Shown: one piece after another, positions 15,143 to 23,350 of the stretch
Layout: each line of letters begins with the position of its first letter
Position numbering within the stretch: position 1 is the stretch's first letter
NCBI GenBank assembly: GCA_003524145.1
Contig: DODZ01000016.1
Coordinates: 1-29,383 of the forward strand
Direction of reading: 5' to 3'
DNA length: 29,383 bases
Origin: Candidatus Apopatosoma intestinale
GTDB lineage: Bacteria > Bacillota > Clostridia > Oscillospirales > CAG-272
Translations under genes and position numbers: made by a program
Notes under the pieces: generated by a model
The model's database searches: none
Told to the model about the DNA's origin: nothing
What the model saw: only the letters and a program-made list of their open reading frames with translations

Positions 15143-16105
15143 TTATTTGGTCACGAGATGGAAGGCAAAGCCTGCGATCTCGTCCCTGAAGTATACCACA
15201 GTGAGGTTTCCCTTGTCGTCATACTTCGCAGTGGATTCGTCAAATTCGATTCCCATGCTCTCGAGATATGCCTTTGCTCTGTCGGGGAAGTTGCAGGCTA
15301 TGGCGATATGTCCGTTTGTGCCGCGGAACATCGTTTTCATGACCTCAAATTCCGTGCCCGCAAAGATTGAGCTTCTGCCCTCATTCGGAGCTGCCATGAA
15401 GAGCTTGCAGAGCGTTTCCGCTGTTTTTCGAGCCGTCTCTTCGTTCTCGGAATTGATTCCGATGTGCTTTATCGAGAAGCCGTGCATGAGGGCTACAGCC
15501 TCGCGCGTGAGACGCTCTATCTCGTCAAATTTTCCTGCCTTGATAAGTGCATCCTTGACCATGAAGCTGCCGCCGCATGCAACTATCTTCGGGAATTTCA
15601 GATATGTGAGGATATTTGTAGCGTCGATGCCGCCCGTGGGCATGAATTTCAGCTTGCTGTACGGTGCGGAAACAGCCTTGAGCACAGCGAGACCGCCGGA
15701 AGCTTCGGCAGGGAAGAACTTGACCACATCAAGTCCCAGCTCCATAGCCTGCTCCATTTCACCGCAGGTAGAACAGCCGGGAACTACGGGATAACCTTTT
15801 GCAATGCAGTGCTTTACGACTCTCGGATTGAATCCGGGGCTGACGATGAATTTGGCACCTGCCCTGACGGCGCTGTCTGCCTGCTCGGGTGTGAGAACCG
15901 TGCCCGCGCCGATGAGCATATCGGGATAAGCCTTTGCCATGCGTGCGATGGCTTCTGCCGCAGCATCTGTACGGAAGGTAATTTCCGCGAGCGGAAGTCC
16001 GCCTGCGATGAGCGCCTTTGCCAGAGGCTCGGCATCAACGGCATTTTCTATTTTTACTACGGGAACTATGCCGAAAAGCCCTACTTTTTTCAAGATATCA
16101 TTCAT
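15143..16105 (-). CDS. KDPG/KHG aldolase fused to a C-terminal VOC domain
   Basis: A 320-residue fusion. Residues 1-205 are a class I 2-keto-3-deoxy-6-phosphogluconate (or 4-hydroxy-2-oxoglutarate) aldolase, which splits KDPG into pyruvate and glyceraldehyde 3-phosphate. Glu41 in LAEITFR and the Schiff-base Lys129 in VVKFFPAE are present, as are GAGTV, SPGFN and PTGGI. Residues 210-320 form a glyoxalase/VOC-type domain (SIKHIGIN, a central GHIAIA, ending FAFHLVTK) that may bind a metal or ligand. Such fusions occur in Firmicutes; the role of the VOC half is not known to me. GGAGG precedes the ATG. It is transcribed alone. Gluconate, glucuronate or galacturonate breakdown is the likely context, but no kinase or dehydratase adjoins it. 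Confidence 0.9.
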   Translation of the reverse strand: MNDILKKVGLFGIVPVVKIENAVDAEPLAKALIAGGLPLAEITFRTDAAAEAIARMAKAYPDMLIGAGTVLTPEQADSAVRAGAKFIVSPGFNPRVVKHCIAKGYPVVPGCSTCGEMEQAMELGLDVVKFFPAEASGGLAVLKAVSAPYSKLKFMPTGGIDATNILTYLKFPKIVACGGSFMVKDALIKAGKFDEIERLTREAVALMHGFSIKHIGINSENEETARKTAETLCKLFMAAPNEGRSSIFAGTEFEVMKTMFRGTNGHIAIACNFPDRAKAYLESMGIEFDESTAKYDDKGNLTVVYFRDEIAGFAFHLVTK

Positions 16106-16143
16106 TTTGAATCATCCTCCGAATGAATTTATTTACATTCTCT

Positions 16144-16172
16144 AATGTATCACAGAAACGGCGTTTTGTCAA
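16144..16172 (-). promoter_or_regulatory. Sigma-A promoter of the KDPG aldolase gene
   Basis: Minus-strand TTGACA (16172-16167), 17 bp, TACATT (16149-16144) with extended -10 TGA. About 38 bp before the start codon. Confidence 0.8.
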
Positions 16173-16241
16173 TGCTTCGGCTGATTTTCGCATAGGTTTG
16201 CCGCCGTTTCTTTTTGCTGCTGCAAGGCACGGATATAATGC

Positions 16242-16266
16242 AAAAGGGAAGCACGCGCTTCCCTTT
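16242..16266 (-). terminator. Hairpin after the ABC transporter gene
   Basis: A perfect 10-bp stem, AAAGGGAAGC (16243-16252) and GCTTCCCTTT (16257-16266), starting 10 bp beyond the stop of the ABC transporter gene. On the minus strand the T-tract is only four bases long, so termination may be partial. Confidence 0.7.
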
Positions 16267-16276
16267 GTCTTAGCTG

Positions 16277-19200
16277 TTATTCCGTTCTGAGCGCGACCAC
16301 AGGGTCTTTCTTTGCCGCACTGCGCGATGGGATAATTCCCGAGATGAGCGTTAGCAGCATGCTGATGCATACGAGTATCACCGCCGCGCCTATCGGCAGA
16401 TATGCATTGAGATTTCCTATTCCCGTGAGCGAATGGAGTATCAGATTTATCGGTATGCAGAGCAGATACGTGAAGAGCACACCGAACATACCGGAGGTAA
16501 ATCCGATTATCATTGTTTCCGCATTGAACATGCCGGAGACATTCTTCTTTGAAGCGCCGATGGCACGGAGAATACCTATCTCTTTTGTTCTCTCCTGAAC
16601 AGATATCAGCGTTATGACGCCTATCATTATCGAAGATACGATGAGCGATACCGAAACGAATGCTATCAGCACGTATGTTATGGCGTTGATTATCGTAGTG
16701 ACGGAGGACATCATAAGCCCTGCATAATCCGTATATGTTATCTTGCCCGCCTCATCCTTTCCCGCATTGTAATCGTCTATGGAGTCTTCGAGCGCCTCCT
16801 TGTCGGCAAAGGTGGAGGCATAGAGATTTATCCTCGACGGAACATCTATGTCGACATAACCGAGCCTGTGCATTACCTCGTCATACGATAAATCGGAAAA
16901 CTCGGTTACAAGCCCGTAGTATTCCGCGCACTGCTCATCGCTGTAGCCTGAGAGAGAGGCAGTCATTGCCGCGGAGAGCTGTTCCGTAGTCATGGCGGCG
17001 AGCTTTGCTTTCGCCTGCTCGGCATAGCTTGCTTTGACCTGCTCTGTTATTGCCTCGGTGAAGAGTGCCGTCAGCTTTTCTTTGCCCATCTCATCAAGAT
17101 ATGAGGCAATCTCCTCCTCGCTCATACCGGTTTCCTGCGCCATTGCCGTCGTCATCTGCGCGCAAATCTGCTCATATGTCACAGAGGAGAGTATCTGCTT
17201 TACAGAGGCATCGAGCACCTCTGCCGGCGGGATGCACTGTATTTTAATAAAGGAAGAAGCCTTGCCGGCACCATCAAGCCCTGCGATGTATGTTCTGAAT
17301 TTCTCCGCCTTTTCGCTTACTGTGAGGCTTGCGGCGCTCTCCTCAAAGGGAAGCCCCGAGAGGATACTCTTTTCGGGAGAGGAAATCTGAGCCTTCACCG
17401 CGTCGGACTCTGCCATGCGGGCGATGATATATTCGGTGAGAGCACGGGTATAGCCTACGCTTCCCGTGAGCATGGGCGAGAGCGCGTCCTCCTTGGGACG
17501 GATAATGCCGACGACTTTGAGGTCGATGCCGTTATCATAGAGATAGCGCATTCCGGCATCGGTATCGCGCATATCGGTATAGAGTCCCGTGCTCTGGCTT
17601 TTCACATAGCAATCGGATGATAAAACCGTGCGGAAGGTCATACCGCAGATATCCTCATATGTCCACTTTTTCGTTTCCACGGGAATCTCGGTCTTATTTG
17701 CCGCCGCTTCGAGAATCTTGTTTATATCTTCCTCGGATTTCAGCCCGAGAGAATAGAGCGTGATATCGTCAATCTCGTTGTTTTTATCGACGACGAGAAC
17801 TATCTGGTCATAGCTTGCCGGCCACGAGCCGTATATCACATCATACTGCTTTTCGAGGAGCGAGCCGACCTGACTTCCGTTGTCGCCGCCGAGCAGCTCC
17901 TGCCACATTCCGAATGAAGAGGTGCCCGATGTGAGCGATGAAAAGATGCCTGTATTCCCCGATGATGAGCTGCCGCTCATCATAGAGCTGCCGAAGAATT
18001 TCGCCATCAGCTTTTTCATAAGAGCCTCGGAATCGGAGCGGATTATCTTGCCGTCCACATTTTCGGTATACACGAGCATATCGAAATCATAGCTGTACTG
18101 AACTCCGCTGAGCGTTTTTCCGAGTCCTGTTTCCTTATCGAGGCGTGAGCGCTCGATATATTTGCGAAAATCCCGGAGATCGTTTTCGCGCTGACCGACA
18201 TTGCTTATGGCATTCACAAATTCATAGAGTGAGGGCTTCTGATATACGCCGTCCTTTTCGTGCTCCGAGGAGTTTGAAACGGGCGACATAAAAGCTTTCA
18301 TCAGCTCGCCGAAATCCGTGTGCTGAGCTTCTATCGTGAGAGGGTAGGAGGAGAGCGTTTCCTCCTGAACTATGCTTATATAGCTTGTCATGCCCTGCGA
18401 GACCGAAAAAATCAGCGCTATGCCGATTATGCCGATGCTTCCCGCAAAGGAGGTGAGCACCGTCCTGCCTTTTTTCGTGAAAAGGTTTTTAAGGGAGAGC
18501 ATGAAGGAGGTTCCGAAGGACATGGAGGGCTTCTTTTTGCGCTTTTTGCCGCCCGACTGTATGCGCTCGGCTTCATCTGCCGCCGCTTCGGCTTTTATCT
18601 CGGCTTCTGAGAGCGGTGCGCTGTCGCCCGTGATCCTGCCGTCGAGCATGCGGACTATTCTCGTGGAGTATTTTGCGGCAAGCTCGGGATTGTGCGTCAC
18701 CATTATCACGAGACGGTTTTCCGCTACCTTTTTAAGTATATCCATGACCTGCAGGCTTGTTTCCGTATCGAGCGCACCGGTAGGCTCGTCTGCGAGAATG
18801 ATGTCGGGATTATTTACCAGCGCACGGGCGATAGCCACTCTCTGCATCTGACCGCCCGACATTTCCGTCGGCTTCTTGCGCAGCTGCGTTCCGAGCCCCA
18901 CATCCTCAAGAGCTTTTATCGCGCGGGCTTTTCTCTCTGCTTTCGGTATTCCCGAGAGTGTGAGCGAAAGCTCGACGTTCTGCAATACTGTCTGATGCGG
19001 AATGAGGTTATAGCTCTGGAAAACAAAGCCTATCGAATGATTTCTGTACGCATCCCAGTCGCGGTCGCGGAAATCCTTTGTGGATCTGCCGTTTATCACG
19101 AGATCGCCCTCTGTATATTTGTCAAGTCCGCCGATGATATTGAGCAGGGTAGTCTTACCGCAGCCGGACGGACCGAGTATGGAAACAAATTCGTTTCTGC

Positions 19201-19285
19201 GGAAGCGCAGGTCGATGCCGCGCAGGGCGTTCACCGTCATATCGCCCGCCGCATAATTCTTTACTATGCCTTTAAGCTCCAACAT
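16277..19285 (-). CDS. MacB-like fused ABC transporter ATPase/permease
   Basis: A 1002-residue protein with an N-terminal ABC ATPase fused to an FtsX/MacB-type permease. Walker A GPSGCGKT is at 38-45, the signature MSGGQMQR about 142-149, Walker B DIILADEP at 161-168, and an H-loop His in VTHNPEL. After a basic linker comes the first membrane segment (about 270-290), a large extracellular part of roughly 500 residues with Ala/Glu-rich helical stretches, then three membrane segments near the C-terminus, including the conserved EIGILRAIGASKK loop. Such exporters work by mechanotransmission, expelling peptides or moving lipoproteins, or linking to sensors or lytic enzymes; substrate unknown. The start is the ATG 13 nt after AAGGAGG, at the conserved LELKGIVKNY. 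No two-component system or partner permease adjoins it. Confidence 0.93.
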   Translation of the reverse strand: MLELKGIVKNYAAGDMTVNALRGIDLRFRRNEFVSILGPSGCGKTTLLNIIGGLDKYTEGDLVINGRSTKDFRDRDWDAYRNHSIGFVFQSYNLIPHQTVLQNVELSLTLSGIPKAERKARAIKALEDVGLGTQLRKKPTEMSGGQMQRVAIARALVNNPDIILADEPTGALDTETSLQVMDILKKVAENRLVIMVTHNPELAAKYSTRIVRMLDGRITGDSAPLSEAEIKAEAAADEAERIQSGGKKRKKKPSMSFGTSFMLSLKNLFTKKGRTVLTSFAGSIGIIGIALIFSVSQGMTSYISIVQEETLSSYPLTIEAQHTDFGELMKAFMSPVSNSSEHEKDGVYQKPSLYEFVNAISNVGQRENDLRDFRKYIERSRLDKETGLGKTLSGVQYSYDFDMLVYTENVDGKIIRSDSEALMKKLMAKFFGSSMMSGSSSSGNTGIFSSLTSGTSSFGMWQELLGGDNGSQVGSLLEKQYDVIYGSWPASYDQIVLVVDKNNEIDDITLYSLGLKSEEDINKILEAAANKTEIPVETKKWTYEDICGMTFRTVLSSDCYVKSQSTGLYTDMRDTDAGMRYLYDNGIDLKVVGIIRPKEDALSPMLTGSVGYTRALTEYIIARMAESDAVKAQISSPEKSILSGLPFEESAASLTVSEKAEKFRTYIAGLDGAGKASSFIKIQCIPPAEVLDASVKQILSSVTYEQICAQMTTAMAQETGMSEEEIASYLDEMGKEKLTALFTEAITEQVKASYAEQAKAKLAAMTTEQLSAAMTASLSGYSDEQCAEYYGLVTEFSDLSYDEVMHRLGYVDIDVPSRINLYASTFADKEALEDSIDDYNAGKDEAGKITYTDYAGLMMSSVTTIINAITYVLIAFVSVSLIVSSIMIGVITLISVQERTKEIGILRAIGASKKNVSGMFNAETMIIGFTSGMFGVLFTYLLCIPINLILHSLTGIGNLNAYLPIGAAVILVCISMLLTLISGIIPSRSAAKKDPVVALRTE

Positions 19286-19334
19286 TTGAATATATCTGCC
19301 TCCTTCGGGCATTATTTTTAATTCTGTCATGATA

Positions 19335-19363
19335 ATTATACTTTTTCGTAAAAAATAAGTCAA
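19335..19363 (-). promoter_or_regulatory. Sigma-A promoter of the ABC transporter gene
   Basis: Minus-strand TTGACT (19363-19358), 17 bp, TATAAT (19340-19335). About 50 bp upstream of the start codon. Confidence 0.85.
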
Positions 19364-19401
19364 TGAATCCTTTTTAAATTTTTTGTATCTAAAATATGTC
19401 C

Positions 19402-19432
19402 GTAATATCACCCGCGCCTTTTTGCATATAAT
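19402..19432 (+). promoter_or_regulatory. SigE-like promoter before the YlmC-type gene
   Basis: GTAATATCA (19402-19410), then 14 bp, then CATATAAT (19425-19432). This resembles the mother-cell sporulation sigma-E pattern (ATATT-type -35, CATACAAT-type -10, spacing near 14). The -10 also contains TATAAT, so a sigma-A reading is possible, though no TTGACA-like -35 stands 17 bp upstream. Confidence 0.45.
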
Positions 19433-19450
19433 ATCACGAGGTGATAAAGT

Positions 19451-19741
19451 ATGGAAAGAGTAAGCGTAAACGATATGCGCGATAAAGAGGTGATAAATAT
19501 ATGCGACGGTAAACGCCTCGGGTATATTTACGATGTTGAGATAAATGTTGTCACGGGGTGTGTCGTTTCGATAGTTGTGCTTTTTGACTGCCGCATATTC
19601 GGCTTCGGAAAATGCGAGGAGCTTGTAATCCCGTGGGACAGGATATCATGCTTCGGTGCGGATGCGGTGCTTGTGAATGTCGGCGTGGACATATACGAGC
19701 GCCTCGGGTGCAACGGCAAGGGCGGAAAAAACGGAAAATAG
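19451..19741 (+). CDS. YlmC/YmxH-family sporulation-associated PRC-barrel protein
   Basis: A 96-residue protein with a single PRC-barrel-like domain: KEVINICDGKRLGYIYDVEI, then the FGKCEELVIPWDRI segment, as in YlmC/YmxH proteins found in almost all endospore formers. The molecular role of the family is unsettled; it is expressed during sporulation in Bacillus. GAGGTGAT precedes the ATG. The end is Gly/Lys-rich (GKGGKNGK). It stands alone between the divergent ABC transporter gene and rpsB, with a SigE-like promoter, which supports the assignment. Its presence is the best sign in this window that the organism, or its recent ancestors, could sporulate. Confidence 0.88.
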   Translation: MERVSVNDMRDKEVINICDGKRLGYIYDVEINVVTGCVVSIVVLFDCRIFGFGKCEELVIPWDRISCFGADAVLVNVGVDIYERLGCNGKGGKNGK

Positions 19742-19811
19742 GAGCAAAAAGGCATCCGACATGCTTGAATTGTAAATTTTTTGTGAACAAAACACTTTTT
19801 TCTTGCAAATA

Positions 19812-19973
19812 TATAATAGGTGTGATAAAATAAATCGGATTTGCGGGAAGCCCTGCGAATACTAAAATTTTTATAAAATTCTCACATCCGGCAGGCGGCG
19901 TGCTTCGGTTCCGCATTATTGCGGTTGGCGCGCGTGGGCACGGGTGGCGGAAGAAACCAAAAGGAGTTTTAAA
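19812..19973 (+). promoter_or_regulatory. rpsB promoter -10 and long structured leader
   Basis: TATAAT at 19812-19817 would start a transcript of about 150 nt before rpsB; the matching -35 is weak (AAAACA at 17 bp). The leader has a GC-rich distal part with the hairpin CCGCA-TTAT-TGCGG around 19912-19925 and complementary GTGC/GCAC stretches around it, ending at AAGGAG. A ribosomal-protein-type autoregulatory leader is plausible. I do not recognise a named RNA family with certainty. Confidence 0.5.
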
Positions 19974-20717
19974 ATGGCAGTTATCACACTCAAACAGTTG
20001 CTTGAAGCGGGCGTTCATTTCGGACACCCCAAGAGAAGATGGAATCCTAAGATGGCAGAGTACATCTTCACGCAGAGAAACGACACTTACATTCTCGACC
20101 TTTCCAAGACAATAGTAAAGGTTGAGGAGGCTTATGCTTTCGTTCGTGACCTTGCAGCAGAGGGCGGCACGGTTCTCTTCGTAGGTACGAAGAAGCAGGC
20201 AGCCGAAGCTATCAAAGAAGAGGCAGAGCGCTGCGGCATGTACTATGTAAATGTCCGTTGGCTCGGCGGTATGCTCACAAACTACAACACAATCAAGAAG
20301 AGCATTGCCCGTCTCGAAAGCCTTGAGAAGATGCAGGAGGACGGCACCTTCAATCTGCTTCCCAAGAAGGAAGTTGCAAACCTTATGAAGGAAATGACAG
20401 CCCTCGAGAAGAACCTCGGCGGTATCAAGACAATGCCCGGTCTCCCCTCCGCTATTTTCGTAGTTGACACAAGAAAAGAGCACAACGCTATTCTCGAAGC
20501 AAAGAAGCTCGGTATTCCGGTTATCGCTATAGTTGATACAAACTGCGATCCCGACGATGCGGATTACATCATCCCCGGAAACGATGACGCTATCCGTTCC
20601 ATCAGACTTATTTCCTCTGTTCTTTGCGACGCTGTTATCGAAGGCAAGCAGGGCGAGGATGCAGCTTCCAAGACTGAAGAGACAGCAGAGGAAGCTACAG
20701 AAGCCGCTGCTGAGTAA
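19974..20717 (+). CDS. rpsB: 30S ribosomal protein S2
   Basis: A 247-residue S2 protein of the small ribosomal subunit. It begins MAVITLKQLLEAGVHFGHP and carries the family landmarks RRWNPKM, FVGTKKQA, RWLGGMLTN, PGLPSAIFVVD and IVDTNCDPDDADYIIPGNDDA. The C-terminal tail is Glu/Ala-rich (EETAEEATEAAAE), as in other Firmicutes. The start is the ATG 7 nt after AAGGAG; an in-frame ATG 30 bp upstream adds residues absent from the family. tsf follows 47 bp downstream, the usual rpsB-tsf pair. Many codons here are the frequent, C-ending ones (AAC, ATC, TTC), as expected of a highly expressed gene. Confidence 0.98.
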   Translation: MAVITLKQLLEAGVHFGHPKRRWNPKMAEYIFTQRNDTYILDLSKTIVKVEEAYAFVRDLAAEGGTVLFVGTKKQAAEAIKEEAERCGMYYVNVRWLGGMLTNYNTIKKSIARLESLEKMQEDGTFNLLPKKEVANLMKEMTALEKNLGGIKTMPGLPSAIFVVDTRKEHNAILEAKKLGIPVIAIVDTNCDPDDADYIIPGNDDAIRSIRLISSVLCDAVIEGKQGEDAASKTEETAEEATEAAAE

Positions 20718-20764
20718 TTTCGGCATAAAGCAACAATTCAGTATAAAAACAGGAGGATAATAAT

Positions 20765-21694
20765 ATGGCAAATATTTCCGCACAGATGGTCGGCGACCTC
20801 AAAAAGAAAACAGGTGCAGGTCTTATGGACTGCAAAAAGGCTCTCGTAGAGACAAACGGCGATGTTGACGCCGCTATAAAGCTTCTCCGCGAAAAGGGTC
20901 TTTCCGTTGCCGCAAAGAAAGCAGACAGAATCGCCGCAGAGGGCGTTGTCGATATAATGAAAGAGGGCAATGTTACAGCTATGGTCGAGGTTAACTCCGA
21001 GACAGACTTTGTTGCCAAGAATGCTACATTCGGCGAGTTTGTAAAGGGCATTCTCCGCACAATCATCGCTTTTAAGCCCGCTACGGTAGAGGAGCTCTTC
21101 ACACTTAAATTTGACGGCACCGACTTCACAGTCGAGGAGACTCTCAAGGATAAAATTTATACTATCGGCGAGAACATCTCTATCAGACGCTTTGTTATTG
21201 TTGAGGGTATCACAAGCACATATATCCACGGTGCCGGCGTTACAGGCGTTATCATCAAGTTTGAGGCTGACGATGCCGCTGTAAACAACCCCGGCTTTGC
21301 CGCTTTCGCAAAGAATATCGCTCTCCAGCTTGGTGCTTATGCAACGCCTTATCTTGATCCCGCTTCCGTTCCCGCAAGCGTTATCGCAGAGGAAACGGCT
21401 ATCATCAAGGAGCAGATAAAGAACGATCCCAAGAACGCTTCCAAGCCCGATGCTATCATCGAAAAGATGGCAGCAGGTAAGCTCGGCAAGTTCTATGAGC
21501 AGAACTGCCTCACGGAGCAGACATATGTAAAGGATGAGTCTCTCACGGTAAGCAAGTATGTTGCCGCTTGTGCGAAGGAATTCGGCGGAAGCATCAGAAT
21601 TGCCGGCTTTGAGCGTTTCGAGCGCGGCGAAGGCATCCAGAAGCGCGAGGATAACCTCGGCGATGAAGTTGCCAAGATGATTGCTAAAAAGTAA
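20765..21694 (+). CDS. tsf: Translation elongation factor Ts
   Basis: A 309-residue EF-Ts, the guanine-nucleotide exchange factor that regenerates EF-Tu-GTP in the cytoplasm. The N-terminal UBA-like part (ISAQMVGDLKKKTGAGLMDC, then KKAL) and the conserved VNSETDFVAKN motif are clear, with the core dimerisation part behind. Length is normal for the family. ACAGGAGGATAATAAT precedes the ATG. It is co-transcribed with rpsB and ends at a strong terminator. Confidence 0.98.
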   Translation: MANISAQMVGDLKKKTGAGLMDCKKALVETNGDVDAAIKLLREKGLSVAAKKADRIAAEGVVDIMKEGNVTAMVEVNSETDFVAKNATFGEFVKGILRTIIAFKPATVEELFTLKFDGTDFTVEETLKDKIYTIGENISIRRFVIVEGITSTYIHGAGVTGVIIKFEADDAAVNNPGFAAFAKNIALQLGAYATPYLDPASVPASVIAEETAIIKEQIKNDPKNASKPDAIIEKMAAGKLGKFYEQNCLTEQTYVKDESLTVSKYVAACAKEFGGSIRIAGFERFERGEGIQKREDNLGDEVAKMIAKK

Positions 21695-21721
21695 TTTGAA
21701 TTTTCATAAGGTTATGCATGA

Positions 21722-21752
21722 AAGGGCGGCTTTTTGCTGCCCTTGCTTTTTT
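21722..21752 (+). terminator. Intrinsic terminator of rpsB-tsf
   Basis: The stem AAGGGCGGC (21722-21730) pairs with GCTGCCCTT (21736-21744), one G-U pair, T5 loop, followed by GCTTTTTT. Confidence 0.93.
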
Positions 21753-22194
21753 GTGGATGTGGGGAGTGCTTTGGCATAAAAGCAGCAAAAGGGGATTTGG
21801 TCTGTTCTGACTTAATCTATAACTACCTTGTTTCTATGCCCATCAAGTCATGCTCGCATAGTCGGAGTTTAGCATGCAGTGAAAATGTATCAAAAGCTGC
21901 GCGTGGCACACCCACCCCGTCGAATCTGCTCGCTTTTTGCGGGATACTTTGTTCGCACGCGCGGTATGCCTGATAATGCGCGGAGAGATAGACAAAAGTT
22001 TTTTGATTTGCTGTATATAGGTATTTACTTACCGCGCATTACTTCCTGCGGCTAACTCGGCGGGGTGCGAGGTGGTTTGCAAAGGAGGGCGAGAAGCCTT
22101 CCTTTGATGACTTTTACCGCGCTTTTGGTCACTCAAAAGCGCGATCGTTTCCCCATAGGGAATAAAGTATCTCACAATGGCAAAAAAGCTCATA
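21753..22194 (+). other. Gene-poor region dense in hairpins
   Basis: About 440 bp with no convincing gene. It holds a 10-bp inverted repeat TAATGCGCGG (21974-21983) / CCGCGCATTA (22032-22041). Three consecutive hairpins follow: AAAGGAGGGC/GCCTTCCTTT (22081-22105, one G-U pair), CGCGCTTTTG/CAAAAGCGCG (22118-22143, perfect) and TTCCC/GGGAA (22149-22162). A frame on the plus strand stays open for 52 codons (22007-22162) without a standard start. Either a structured non-coding RNA, the remains of a gene, or a dispersed palindromic repeat would explain this; the sequence alone does not choose. Confidence 0.5.
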
Positions 22195-22235
22195 TATAAT
22201 ATAATGTAAGTGCGGATAATCCCGCACTTATTTTT
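22195..22235 (+). promoter_or_regulatory. asd promoter overlapping a terminator-like hairpin
   Basis: Two overlapping TATAAT hexamers (22195-22200, 22200-22205), the second with ATGGCA 17 bp upstream (22177-22182). They are followed at once by the hairpin TAAGTGCGG (22207-22215) / CCGCACTTA (22222-22230) and TTTTT. Transcripts would start within or just before the stem; read-through from upstream would meet it as an intrinsic terminator. Confidence 0.5.
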
Positions 22236-22251
22236 ATATTGGAGTGATTAG

Positions 22252-23256
22252 ATGAAAGATAAGAAAATAGCCGTCATGGGAGCGACGGGTGCTGTCGGGT
22301 GCGAAATGCTCCGCGTGCTGAATGAATACGGTGTGCCGTGCGAAAATATTCTGCCGCTTGCAAGCGGCAGAAGCGAAGGCAGGAAACTGCCATATGGCAC
22401 TGCCGAAGTGACTGTGCGCAAATGCACGGATGAGAGCTTTAATGGCGTAGACATTGTTCTCGGGGCGACGGATGCAGATACTGCGAGGCGGTTTGCACCG
22501 TCGATAAAGGTGAGCGGAGCGGTATTCATAGATAATTCCAGCGCATTCCGCATGCGCGATGATGTGCCGCTTGTCATTCCCGAGATAAACGGAGATGATG
22601 CTCTGCGACACAGCGGCATAATATCAAATCCGAACTGCTCTACGATAATAACGCTGATGGCGGTTTATCCTCTGCACAGACTTTCTCAGATCGAGCGCAT
22701 GGTGGTCTCCACATATCAGGCGGTCAGCGGCGCGGGGCGCGACGGCATGGAGGAGCTTATCGCGCAGAATAAGGCGACAGCCGATGGCAGGGAGGCGGAA
22801 AATCGCGTCTTTGCGCATAGGATAGCGGAAAATCTTATCCCGAAGATAGGTTCGCTTGCAGATGATAACTACACGAGCGAGGAGATGAAAATGCAGAATG
22901 AGGGTCGCAAAATCCTGCACAGCCCGTCGCTTGCCGTGACCTGCACCTGCGTTCGTGTGCCTGTCATGCGTTCACATTCCATTTCAGCGGCGGTCTACAC
23001 GAGAGAAAGCATATCCGTTTCCGCGGCGAAAAAGGCGATAGGAGATTTTGCGGGCGATATACTCTATGACGTGCCCGAGGCGGAGATTTATCCAATGCCT
23101 ATTGTCGCCGAGGGCAAAAACGAGGTTTATGTGGGCAGAGTGCGCCGTGCGCTCGACAGTCCGCGCGGTATTTCTCTCTGGTGCTCGGGTGATCAGATAC
23201 GCAAGGGTGCGGCGGCAAATGCTGTTCAGATAGCGGAATATATCTGCCGGAAATAA
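22252..23256 (+). CDS. asd: Aspartate-semialdehyde dehydrogenase
   Basis: A 334-residue enzyme that reduces aspartyl-4-phosphate to aspartate semialdehyde with NADPH, the branch point to lysine/diaminopimelate, threonine and methionine. The nucleotide-binding GATGAVG (10-16) is at the N-terminus. The catalytic Cys129 lies in SNPNCSTI, with the substrate-binding VRVPVMRSHS segment and the final RKGAAANAVQIAE also present. Length is normal. TGGAGTG precedes the ATG by 8 nt. No dapA, lysC or hom is adjacent, so it is transcribed alone, behind an unusual hairpin at its presumed transcription start. Confidence 0.96.
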   Translation: MKDKKIAVMGATGAVGCEMLRVLNEYGVPCENILPLASGRSEGRKLPYGTAEVTVRKCTDESFNGVDIVLGATDADTARRFAPSIKVSGAVFIDNSSAFRMRDDVPLVIPEINGDDALRHSGIISNPNCSTIITLMAVYPLHRLSQIERMVVSTYQAVSGAGRDGMEELIAQNKATADGREAENRVFAHRIAENLIPKIGSLADDNYTSEEMKMQNEGRKILHSPSLAVTCTCVRVPVMRSHSISAAVYTRESISVSAAKKAIGDFAGDILYDVPEAEIYPMPIVAEGKNEVYVGRVRRALDSPRGISLWCSGDQIRKGAAANAVQIAEYICRK

Positions 23257-23285
23257 AACTTTTTTGTAAACAAAGCGTGGGTGTA

Positions 23286-23314
23286 TTGACTTCATGCGGT
23301 TTGTCAATTATAAT
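23286..23314 (+). promoter_or_regulatory. Sigma-A promoter of the lipoprotein gene
   Basis: TTGACT (23286-23291), 17 bp, TATAAT (23309-23314), 36 bp before the start codon at 23351. Confidence 0.87.
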
Positions 23315-23350
23315 TATAGAGAAAAGAAAAAAGAAAAGGGAAATTCAGGT

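Noticed and set aside
19551..20783. 410-codon open frame antisense to rpsB
   Set aside because: It covers the whole of rpsB on the other strand and has no family resemblance; a shadow of biased codon use.
21734..21973. 79-codon frame after tsf
   Set aside because: Starts inside the tsf terminator, has no ribosome site and an unusual Cys/Ser-rich composition without family resemblance.
21753..22251. Lysine riboswitch or T-box leader for asd
   Set aside because: Neither the lysine-riboswitch core nor the T-box GGGTGGNACCGCG-type sequence is present, despite several hairpins.
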